Below are positions 36,021 through 42,868 of a stretch of 64,000 bases of DNA, piece after piece. How positions within the stretch are numbered: position 1 is the stretch's first letter; each line of letters opens with the position of its first letter. The notes under the pieces were generated by a model, which searched no databases, was not told where the DNA came from, and saw nothing but the letters and a program-made list of their open reading frames with translations. The DNA is taken from NCBI GenBank assembly GCA_965226185.1, contig CBDDCT010000005.1:310001-374000 (forward strand), given 5' to 3'. Source of the stretch: CBDCYS01 sp965226185 (lineage in GTDB: Bacteria > Acidobacteriota > Terriglobia > Bryobacterales > UBA6623). The position numbers and the translations under genes are program-made.

Positions 36021-37073
36021 ATGTTCCCGAGCCGGCTCCTCCCTTGCCTGGCCGGCATTCTCCTTTACCTTCCACTGGCTAACGCCTCCGAGACGGTGCG
36101 AGTCGGGGTGTTCGGTCTCTTCCGTCCGGTCGAGCTAGCTGTTGAAGCCACTATCGGCTCGACACTAACGGTAGAAGCCGGCCCCTCTCGATTTACCGTT
36201 GCGCATGCCGAGACGGTTCGCCTCCGGCGATCGGGATCAGAGATTGAATGCCGCGCCGGCGGGACGGCGGTGAAGGCGAAAAAAGTGATGATCCGAGTGC
36301 GCGGGCCGGGTTCTCGGTTTCGTCTTTCCGTGCCGGGAAAGATCGGCCGGCTCTATCAAGGAGAGCTGGAAGTTCTTCCATCGGACGGAGCCCTGCGCGC
36401 GATCGTCGTCATGAAAGTCGAAACCGCGGTGGCATCGGCTGTCGCCGCGGAGAGCCAGCCGGGCACGTCTCTGGAGGCCCTGCGGGCTCAGGCGGTTGCG
36501 AGCCGCTCCTTCCTCCTCGCTAGCCGGGGCCGCCACCGGGGATTCGATCTCTGCGACACGACACATTGCCAATTCCTGAAGCAGCCGCCCGCAGCCGATA
36601 GCCCTGCCGTGGAAGCGGCTCAAACGACGCGCGGACTCGTCTTGCGTTATCGCAACCGCATCGTGCCAGCCATGTTCTTCGGCGCTTGTGGAGGGAAAAC
36701 CTTCGCTTTGCGGGACGTCGGAATGGAGCCCGGCAACTACCCGTTCCATTCGGTCGCGTGTCCGCCGTGTCTTCGCAACCCGAACCGCTGGCAACGGCGA
36801 ATCACGCGCGCTGACGCGGAATCGCTCCTCATCTCAGGCAGATCGGAACTTGCCAGGATCTCGCTCGCGCGAAAACTCGGCTGGAATGCCGTTCCCAGCA
36901 ACGCCTACAGCGCCCGCTTCGAGGGCGAAATCGTAAGCCTGCGGGGCAAGGGCGCCGGTCACGGCGTGGGGCTTTGCCAGCAGGGCGCGGCCGGGCTAGC
37001 CGGTCAGGGCATGGACTTCACCGAGATTCTACGGCACTACTTCCCGGACACGACAATAGAAGCAAAGCCGTAG
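36021..37073 (+). CDS. SpoIID/LytB domain protein
   Basis: 350 residues from the ATG at 36021, chosen because it begins a proper signal peptide (LLPCLAGILLYLPLANA); the frame is open 36 residues earlier without such a signal. The SpoIID core covers ~140-345: LEALRAQAVASRSFLLAS, LCDTTHCQFLK, VEAAQTTRGLVL, MFFGACGGKTFAL and GKGAGHGVGLCQQGAAGLA. SpoIID is a lytic transglycosylase acting on amidase-denuded glycan strands in sporulating Firmicutes; LytB/SpoIID homologues in non-sporulating bacteria are less studied. It is the last gene of the operon and follows the transpeptidase after 126 bp. Confidence 0.87.
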   Translation: MFPSRLLPCLAGILLYLPLANASETVRVGVFGLFRPVELAVEATIGSTLTVEAGPSRFTVAHAETVRLRRSGSEIECRAGGTAVKAKKVMIRVRGPGSRFRLSVPGKIGRLYQGELEVLPSDGALRAIVVMKVETAVASAVAAESQPGTSLEALRAQAVASRSFLLASRGRHRGFDLCDTTHCQFLKQPPAADSPAVEAAQTTRGLVLRYRNRIVPAMFFGACGGKTFALRDVGMEPGNYPFHSVACPPCLRNPNRWQRRITRADAESLLISGRSELARISLARKLGWNAVPSNAYSARFEGEIVSLRGKGAGHGVGLCQQGAAGLAGQGMDFTEILRHYFPDTTIEAKP

Positions 37074-37086
37074 TAAGAAGGGCGTG

Positions 37087-37442
37087 CGGCTGCGTCGCCG
37101 TTACTCTCATCCAGTGCCTCGGGGAAGCGGAGTGCTTTCGGATCAGACGGTCGTGCTGGCCGCCGCCGCATCGGCCAAACGTTATCCGGATGCGCTGCGC
37201 CGCGTTCGCTACCACGACCCAGGGACGGATCGAAGGCTGGTGTTCCTGACCAACAATTTCGATCTGCCGGCGCTCACGATCGCCCTGCTCTATAAGTCGC
37301 GCTGGAAGGTGGAATTGTTCTTCAAATGGATCAAGCAGCACCTTCGCATCCAGACGTTTTTCGGCACCAGCGCCAATGCAGTGAAGACTCAAATCTGGAT
37401 TGCGGTCTCCATTTACGTCCTGGTGGCGATTCTCAAGAAGCG
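37087..37442 (+). mobile_element. IS4-family transposase C-terminal remnant
   Basis: Encodes SDQTVVLAAAASAKRYPDAL, DRRLVFLTNNFDLPALTIAL, YKSRWKVELFFKWIKQHLRI (YREK-type region with the catalytic Glu) and KTQIWIAVSIYVLVAILKK. This is the C-terminal third of an IS4/DUF4372-type transposase. No N-terminus and no terminal repeat were seen. It begins about 13 bp after the SpoIID stop and ends abruptly against VapC-like coding sequence. Confidence 0.8.
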
Positions 37443-37610
37443 ATGGCATTCGAGGCTGCCAAACTACGCTCCACGACTCGACGCCAGGGCCTGTCGCTCG
37501 GCGACCGGGCGTGTCTGGCTACGGCCGCTGTTGTGGGCGGCACGGCAGTCACCGCCGATCGTCGCTGGAAGCGGTTGAAATTGGGATTCGATATCCAGCT
37601 CATCCGTTAA
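37443..37610 (+). pseudogene. C-terminal fragment of a VapC-type PIN-domain toxin
   Basis: 55 codons after the IS4 remnant, in a different frame from it: FEAAKLRSTTRRQGLSLGDR, then ACLATAAVV, VTADRRWKRLKLG and DIQLIR with a TAA stop. LSLGDRACLA and TADRxW are the last two acidic motifs of VapC PIN ribonucleases. The N-terminal half, including the first catalytic Asp, and the VapB antitoxin are missing. Confidence 0.7.
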
Positions 37611-37711
37611 GCCGGTTGAACCGCAACCAACTCAGGAGACACTCAACAGGCCGCGGATATTCGCGCCGCTGCGTCCGTCGAGGCCCCTGCTTCAAACCCG
37701 TATCAGGGCGT

Positions 37712-38428
37712 TCAAGCAGCCGTGTCACCCAGCAACCAGGCAGCCAGCTCTCGAAAATCATTGACCGTGGTGTCCGGCTGCAGAACCGAATCCTCATAGG
37801 GAAGCCGATAGCGATTGACGTAGGCCCCGCGGAACCCGCAGGCTCGGGCTCCCATCACATCAAAAGCGTGGGCAGCCACCATCATGATCCGGCCCGGCTC
37901 GCGATCGAGAGCCTTGGCCGCCGCGCGATAGACCGACGGGTGTGGCTTGAAACGCCCCACGGCGTCGACCGAAAAGGTGGCGGCGAAAGGAGCGTCGATG
38001 CGGTTGGTGACAAGATGTTCGACCAGCCAGCGGTCACCATTCGAAAGGGCGACAAGGCGATAGCGGACGGCTAACTGATTCAAGCCGTCAACGGCGTCTT
38101 GGAACGGATTCAGATTCTCGAAGACTTTGAGGATTTCTCGGGCATCGTCGTCCGTATGCCCGACCTCGTTGTTTCGTAGCGTGTAAACCAAGGCCCGGCG
38201 AGCCACTTCGAGGTAGCCGCTATGCCCGAGCATGACGATCGTGTCTTGGTATTGCTCGATGCGCTGGCGGGCGCGCCATTGGGCCCAGAAATCGGCGCCG
38301 CCGATTGCGGCTTGCTTTTGCGCCAGGAAGCCATCTAGCGTCGGGACGATCCCACCGGCCAAGTCAAGGACAGTCCCGAAGATGTCGAAGGTGAGGGTGT
38401 CTACCCGCTCGATAGGGTTTTCTGGCAT
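37712..38428 (-). CDS. Haloacid dehalogenase, type II (HAD superfamily)
   Basis: 238 residues. Motif I is TLTFDIFGTVLDL with the nucleophile Asp near residue 15; motif II is VALSNGD; the motif III Lys is in GRFKPHPSVY; motif IV is MVAAHAFDVMGARACGF. The text matches (S)-2-haloacid dehalogenase-like proteins, which hydrolyse the C-halogen bond of short 2-haloalkanoates, though many annotated members act on other substrates. The Ser/Asn signature around motif IV reads AHAFD, not the SNxxD of characterised L-2-haloacid enzymes, so dehalogenation is not assured. It stands alone, convergent with the VapC remnant. Confidence 0.82.
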   Translation of the reverse strand: MPENPIERVDTLTFDIFGTVLDLAGGIVPTLDGFLAQKQAAIGGADFWAQWRARQRIEQYQDTIVMLGHSGYLEVARRALVYTLRNNEVGHTDDDAREILKVFENLNPFQDAVDGLNQLAVRYRLVALSNGDRWLVEHLVTNRIDAPFAATFSVDAVGRFKPHPSVYRAAAKALDREPGRIMMVAAHAFDVMGARACGFRGAYVNRYRLPYEDSVLQPDTTVNDFRELAAWLLGDTAA

Positions 38429-38622
38429 GGTTGCCGGCTTAGCTTGCGCGAGCCTCCCGCGCTTGTTTTCTTTCGCCCCATTCGGGGCTTCTCGCTCTAG
38501 GGATTGTTACCCAGGGTTTCGCTTCGCTCAACCCTGGGCTATTCATCTGACGCCGCTCCGCGGCTGCAAGGCGCTAAACGCAAACCGTGTTACCTTTAGC
38601 CCGCCTGCCAATAGGGCTCCTT

Positions 38623-41607
38623 CTACTTCCCGCTGACCCAGATGGGCGAGCTCCAGCCAAGCTGTTTGTCGCGATCGGTCTGCCTTACTCTGAGGTAGTA
38701 AAAACTGGCTTCCTCTCCCGGAATTTCGTTGTCGCGGTATTCGAAATCGACGACCTGCGTGCCCGGATTTTGGGAGTAAACCATCTCATTATCCTTGACA
38801 ATCTCCACGTCGCCGATCGGCGCTGTTCCTTCCACGTGAATGCGGAAACGAGGCGGTGTGGAGACGCTGGTTTCATCTCCCATGAGGTAGTATTCGTCTC
38901 CGTCCAAAAGCCGGAAGTCGATGATGATGTTATCGGTCGCTCCATAGGTGTGACGCTTGCGGATCGCATCGACCAGCGCTTCGCGAGAGTTCTCCTCGGC
39001 CAGGATCATCGAGTAGGCGGTGTGGACGCCCAAGTGGTCCGAGCTGGCCTGCACGCCGAGACGGTAGCCCTTGGCCCAAGCCTTGGAGACGAACCCGGCC
39101 GGTTTCAGTCCGCCGTACTGCTTGCTCACCACGTCCGGATCGGCTGCCCGCCAGCAATCGGGGCATTCGTAATTGGTGCGATCGCTTTGGTAGATCTCAA
39201 CAACCGGCTCGACTTCCGGGTCGTAATCGGCCCAATCGGTCCCCATGCCGGTCGCCGAGGTGTGCGGCATGGCAATCGCGTTGTACTTGCGGAGATAGGC
39301 GAAAAATCGCTCCGGCCCCTGCCGGGTATACGCAAAGTTCGCGTTTCCCGAGTCCCACTCGTAATGCTGCACGTCGAGAATCGGAGCGCCGCGGTAAGGG
39401 AAAATTACATTGCGATGCCCGTTCGGATATTTCACCGATCGCTCGTATCCGAAAAGAGGCACAAAATAGCGTCCGACACGGAAAAGATCGACGAATTTCT
39501 GGCTGCGCCACCAGTCGTACTCATCCATCACACCGAAGTTGTGATCGGTAATCGCCAGGAAATCGAACGAAGCGGCATCAATCGCGTAGCGGTAGGTGTC
39601 TTCGGTCGATCCGTCGCTGTAGCCATCCCAGGAGATCTCGGTGTGGCGATGCATGTCGCCCCGGTAAATTTTGTAGTTCTTGTCACCCATCCGGTAGGTG
39701 TAGTCACGAATGCGTTGCACGTCCGCCGCTTCGTTGAGATGGACCGGGCCGACCCCGTGACGAGGCTGCAGCGCCTCGGGCACGTGGGGCGCGCGCGGCG
39801 CCGGCCGGGCCGGCGGGGGCGCGTAGGCAGTCAGTTGCGCCGCCGGAGCCGAGCCGCCGGGGCTGGGCAGCCGGGCGGCGAAAACGTCCGGCAGCATGTT
39901 GACGAAGTCGCGGAAATTGCGGCGGTCCGTCGGCCAAGCAGCGACCAGGTTGCTCCGCGAGTCGCGCGCAACCGAAATACGCATGTCATTGCGGCCCGAG
40001 CTGTAGGGAAGCAGAATCATCGGCGACCAGGCGCCACCCTCGTAGTAGGAAGCATGGATTTCCCACAGCGCATGATGGGAGGGAGTGCGGTTATAGAGAT
40101 TGTGTTGCGCCGGGCGGCGATGCCGGAACAACGCCCAGATACGATTCGAGGCGTCGACGGCGAGCTGCGGGTATTCGTAGAAATTCCCGCCGGGGCCCGG
40201 TCCCGGGAGCGCGTCTTCGAGCGGCTGCACGGGCTGCGAAAGACGTCCACCGTCGTAGACCGCCATGCGAATGTTTCGCGAGTTGTAGAGCCCGACGGCG
40301 TTGGCCGTGATGTCGAAGGGATAGCCCCAGTCCTTGCCCCAGTTGATTCCGGATTCATGCCACCCCATCCAGACGCGGTCTTGCTGATCGATCGCCAGAG
40401 TAACGTAGGCTTCGAAGCGTTCGGTGACAGCCACGCCCACCGGTGACGCCCAGTCACCGCTGGAGCGCGAACGCAGCCAGACGTCATAGCCCTTGGGGCC
40501 ATATTGATCCCAGGCGACGTGCAGATTGTCTTTGCTGTCGATTGCGATCGAGGGTTCCCAGCAGTTCGGCGCATCGGGCGAGCTGATTCGCGTCTCGCTC
40601 GACCAGCCGTTGCCGGCGTCGTAGCTCTTGTGGAAAATGCCTGCGCGGTTGTTGCGGTAGCCCTGCCAGACCAGATGCAGGCGCCCTTGCGAGTCACGGG
40701 CGATGTTGTGCTGCGTGTCGGGCTGGGAAGAGCGCGTGAGGCGCTGGATGCGAGACCACGATTGCCCGTCGAAGGCGCGGGCGTAGAGGTCCCAGTTGTC
40801 GCTGACCCGCCCGGACCACACAACCCATATCTTGCCTTCTGAGTCCTCCCCCGCGGCGGTGCGAAAGACATCGCCGCCTTCAGGGCTGACTTCATGGGGA
40901 CGGCGGCCGCTCCCGATGCTCGTTCCGGCGGCGATCTTTTCGGCGTAAACGCGGTCTGCCCCGTCGCGAAAACCGGTCCAGGCTGTCCAGATGGAACCAT
41001 CCCGCGCCACCGTCACCGAAGAGAAGTCGTTGTCGGTTAGGCGCTCCGAGGATGGCCGTTCGCCACCACGGCCCACCAGAATCGCGTACGCGGAGTGCTG
41101 GATCGACACGCGTCCGTTGAGAAAGCTTTTCGCACCGGCAACGGGGATCTCACTCACACGAAACGCCACTTCGCCTTGCGTCGTGTTCAGGACAACCAGG
41201 GTAGCCTCGCTGGCTTTGAGATAGATGTGGAAGCGCGGACTCAGATGCACCGAGGGATCGAGATCTTTCAAGATGCCCTCGTCGTGAGGACGGCGCGAAA
41301 ATGGAAAAGGTTTGCGCGTGGCCGCCTCCCAGCGGCGCGGCGGGTGGATGATGTCTCCCACCCGCATCTCGTAGCCGATCAGCTTGACGAGCTTGCCATT
41401 TTCGACCTCGATCGAGCCATCCCACTTGGTCTCGGCGGTGTCACCGATCCCGAGGGTCGCCAGCAGGACCGTGTCGGCCCCCGAGGGCGGGTTGCGAAGC
41501 GTTGTTTGAGTCGAGGACTGGGCGAAAAGAACGGTCGTACAAGCACAAGATAGGATGAGCGACGCGATGAAAACCAAACGATTCGAGGTGAGTGACGACC
41601 TTGCCAT
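38623..41607 (-). CDS. Large secreted beta-propeller plus DUF3604 (PHP-like) protein
   Basis: 994 residues, ATG after an AAAGGA site. Signal peptide LVFIASLILSCACTTVLFAQ. Residues ~180-520 form a sialidase-type propeller with Asp-box-like repeats (VARDGSIWTAWTGF, AGEDSEGKIWVVWSGR, DSQGRLHLVWQGY, DSKDNLHVAWDQYG). The C-terminal half is DUF3604: YRGDMHRHTEISWDGYSDG, FLAITDHN, AMPHTSATGMGTDW and QASSDHLGVH, a set of His/Asp residues consistent with a PHP-like metal-dependent phosphoesterase fold. Likely extracytoplasmic; substrate unknown. Monocistronic by spacing. Confidence 0.85.
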   Translation of the reverse strand: MARSSLTSNRLVFIASLILSCACTTVLFAQSSTQTTLRNPPSGADTVLLATLGIGDTAETKWDGSIEVENGKLVKLIGYEMRVGDIIHPPRRWEAATRKPFPFSRRPHDEGILKDLDPSVHLSPRFHIYLKASEATLVVLNTTQGEVAFRVSEIPVAGAKSFLNGRVSIQHSAYAILVGRGGERPSSERLTDNDFSSVTVARDGSIWTAWTGFRDGADRVYAEKIAAGTSIGSGRRPHEVSPEGGDVFRTAAGEDSEGKIWVVWSGRVSDNWDLYARAFDGQSWSRIQRLTRSSQPDTQHNIARDSQGRLHLVWQGYRNNRAGIFHKSYDAGNGWSSETRISSPDAPNCWEPSIAIDSKDNLHVAWDQYGPKGYDVWLRSRSSGDWASPVGVAVTERFEAYVTLAIDQQDRVWMGWHESGINWGKDWGYPFDITANAVGLYNSRNIRMAVYDGGRLSQPVQPLEDALPGPGPGGNFYEYPQLAVDASNRIWALFRHRRPAQHNLYNRTPSHHALWEIHASYYEGGAWSPMILLPYSSGRNDMRISVARDSRSNLVAAWPTDRRNFRDFVNMLPDVFAARLPSPGGSAPAAQLTAYAPPPARPAPRAPHVPEALQPRHGVGPVHLNEAADVQRIRDYTYRMGDKNYKIYRGDMHRHTEISWDGYSDGSTEDTYRYAIDAASFDFLAITDHNFGVMDEYDWWRSQKFVDLFRVGRYFVPLFGYERSVKYPNGHRNVIFPYRGAPILDVQHYEWDSGNANFAYTRQGPERFFAYLRKYNAIAMPHTSATGMGTDWADYDPEVEPVVEIYQSDRTNYECPDCWRAADPDVVSKQYGGLKPAGFVSKAWAKGYRLGVQASSDHLGVHTAYSMILAEENSREALVDAIRKRHTYGATDNIIIDFRLLDGDEYYLMGDETSVSTPPRFRIHVEGTAPIGDVEIVKDNEMVYSQNPGTQVVDFEYRDNEIPGEEASFYYLRVRQTDRDKQLGWSSPIWVSGK

Positions 41608-41625
41608 TCTATCGGTCCTTTCAGG

Positions 41626-41850
41626 CTATTCGTGCGAAGAGGATATCACAGGCGTTCCGGCGGCAGCCTGCATCGCGCGCCTTTTTATCGCGCGGCGGGT
41701 AGTGCCTCCGAGCGCATCGTGGTCAACCTTATCGGGCAGCAGATCAGGATCTGCGTGAGACTCCTCGTCCTTAAACAGATGCAAGTATTGGCTGCGGCCC
41801 GCGGCGAGTCCGGAGGATATTGATTTGGGCCAGCGTTGCGGTACACTCAC
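41626..41850 (-). CDS. Possible small protein downstream of the ART-like gene
   Basis: 74 codons from a GTG seven bases after the preceding stop, ending with TAG at 41626. The sequence is hydrophilic, with an acidic central part (HLFKDEESHADPDLLPDKVD) and a basic segment (TTRRAIKRRA). No family recognised. Coupling to the upstream gene and its size would suit an antitoxin or immunity protein, but this is inference; the start site is weak and the frame could be non-coding. Confidence 0.4.
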   Translation of the reverse strand: MSVPQRWPKSISSGLAAGRSQYLHLFKDEESHADPDLLPDKVDHDALGGTTRRAIKRRAMQAAAGTPVISSSHE

Positions 41851-41857
41851 CTTGAGG

Positions 41858-42379
41858 TCAGGTCGCCAACTGGTGAATTTGACCATCCTGGCATTCCATG
41901 ATTTGGACGACATAGGCATAGGGAACGGGTCCGGGAACGTAGAACTCAAGCCCGCCTCCCCGCCAGACGTCCTGAAATTCCGCGGAAGGTTCGGCCAACC
42001 CCGGCCCCCAAATGTCCGTGATATTGCTGACATCGATGAGCAGGCAGCGGTCGGGCGGTTTGTCCAAACCCAATTCATAAGGAGCCAGCCAGGTTGGATA
42101 TCCCGTTGGGGTTAGATAAAACCCCTGCTTGTCTGTTCCCAGCCTGTTGGAGCGTTTGATCTCTCGAAGGAAAAACTCAGTGGTGTAGTGCGCGAGGTAG
42201 CGGAAGGATCGGGCGACCTCCGACCCTGAGACCGGCTTGGTTTTCGCGCTAGCGTACAGGCGCCGGGCGGACGCCGGCGTTGGCCCAAGAAGTTCGCTAC
42301 AGCGGAGGAGATCGAGAACAGCACCCACGTTCCGTGCCCGATCCAAGCTGGGTCGCCTTTTCAACTCGTCGCCCGTCAT
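41858..42379 (-). CDS. Hypothetical protein, possible HYD1-like ADP-ribosyltransferase
   Basis: 173 residues, ATG preceded by GGGAG. The first ~60 residues are helical with no recognised motif. From ~63 the order LAHYTTEFFLREIKRSNRL, GFYLTPTGYP, LLIDVSNI and GLEFYVPGPVPYAYVVQI recalls the HYD1-type ADP-ribosyltransferase fold: an HYT strand, a G-x-YLT loop and a late strand carrying a Glu. Similarity is by eye, not by alignment. If right, it would be a NAD-dependent toxin or modifying enzyme. It has a small downstream frame and a divergent partner 72 bp away (51 bp to an earlier ATG). The alternative is an uncharacterised lineage-specific protein. Confidence 0.5.
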   Translation of the reverse strand: MTGDELKRRPSLDRARNVGAVLDLLRCSELLGPTPASARRLYASAKTKPVSGSEVARSFRYLAHYTTEFFLREIKRSNRLGTDKQGFYLTPTGYPTWLAPYELGLDKPPDRCLLIDVSNITDIWGPGLAEPSAEFQDVWRGGGLEFYVPGPVPYAYVVQIMECQDGQIHQLAT

Positions 42380-42391
42380 GCCTAATACTCC

Positions 42392-42406
42392 CGGCCTCGA
42401 AGGCCG
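42392..42406. promoter_or_regulatory. Palindrome between the divergent ART-like and 126-residue genes
   Basis: CGGCCT (42392-42397) and AGGCCG (42401-42406) are perfect arms with a 3-base centre. It lies just upstream of both start regions, where a shared operator would be expected. Function inferred. Confidence 0.35.
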
Positions 42407-42422
42407 ATATCTGAATACCGTC

Positions 42423-42428
42423 TATAAT
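42423..42428 (+). promoter_or_regulatory. -10 element of the divergent gene
   Basis: Perfect TATAAT. Because transcription should begin near 42435, the ATG at 42431 would not be in the message; the ATG at 42452, preceded by AAGGA, is the more likely start. No good -35 box is visible. Confidence 0.4.
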
Positions 42429-42451
42429 ACATGGCCAAGGAACCTCCAGTC

Positions 42452-42832
42452 ATGACCGGGCAGCCAACTCCCACTACAGAACTGGAAAACTGTCGTCGGA
42501 GGCTCGACCAGGCGGTCGAAAAAGCGGCGAAAGACGTGAAGTTTCCAAAAGCTGCGACGACGCTCGCTGGAGCGTGGCAGTGGGTCTGGTATCCGTTGGA
42601 GGACGCTGGGTATTCTGCTCGAGTGGAAGTTCTGGCCACGCCCGATGACGATGGCGTTCAAGTTGCGGTGTACGCCTTAGCCTGGAAGGATAACAGCCCT
42701 CGCCAGGTCAAACGTCGCACATATTACTCTCACTTCTACCAACAGCGCTTGGATGATCCCGACGTTGTAGCGCGCGAAATCCAAGATCCTCTTCGGAAAG
42801 CTTTCCAGGAGGTCAAGGATTTCACCTTCTAG
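42452..42832 (+). CDS. Hypothetical protein, divergent partner of the ART-like gene
   Basis: 126 residues from the ATG at 42452 (132 or more if the upstream ATG at 42431 is used). Composition is that of a soluble cytoplasmic alpha/beta protein: a helix (ELENCRRRLDQAVEKAAKDV), strands around WQWVWYPLEDAGYSARVEVL and VQVAVYALAWK, and a C-terminal helix ending VKDFTF. No family recognised. Codon use looks coding. Its promoter region is shared with the ART-like gene, so joint regulation is likely. Confidence 0.6.
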   Translation: MTGQPTPTTELENCRRRLDQAVEKAAKDVKFPKAATTLAGAWQWVWYPLEDAGYSARVEVLATPDDDGVQVAVYALAWKDNSPRQVKRRTYYSHFYQQRLDDPDVVAREIQDPLRKAFQEVKDFTF

Positions 42833-42868
42833 CGTTGTGTCATTTGAGCATAGTCAACTGCTTCCGCG

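Noticed and set aside
38587..40446. 619-codon open frame on the plus strand
   Set aside because: Antisense to the propeller-DUF3604 gene, with the repetitive Val/Arg-rich text typical of shadow frames in GC-rich DNA.
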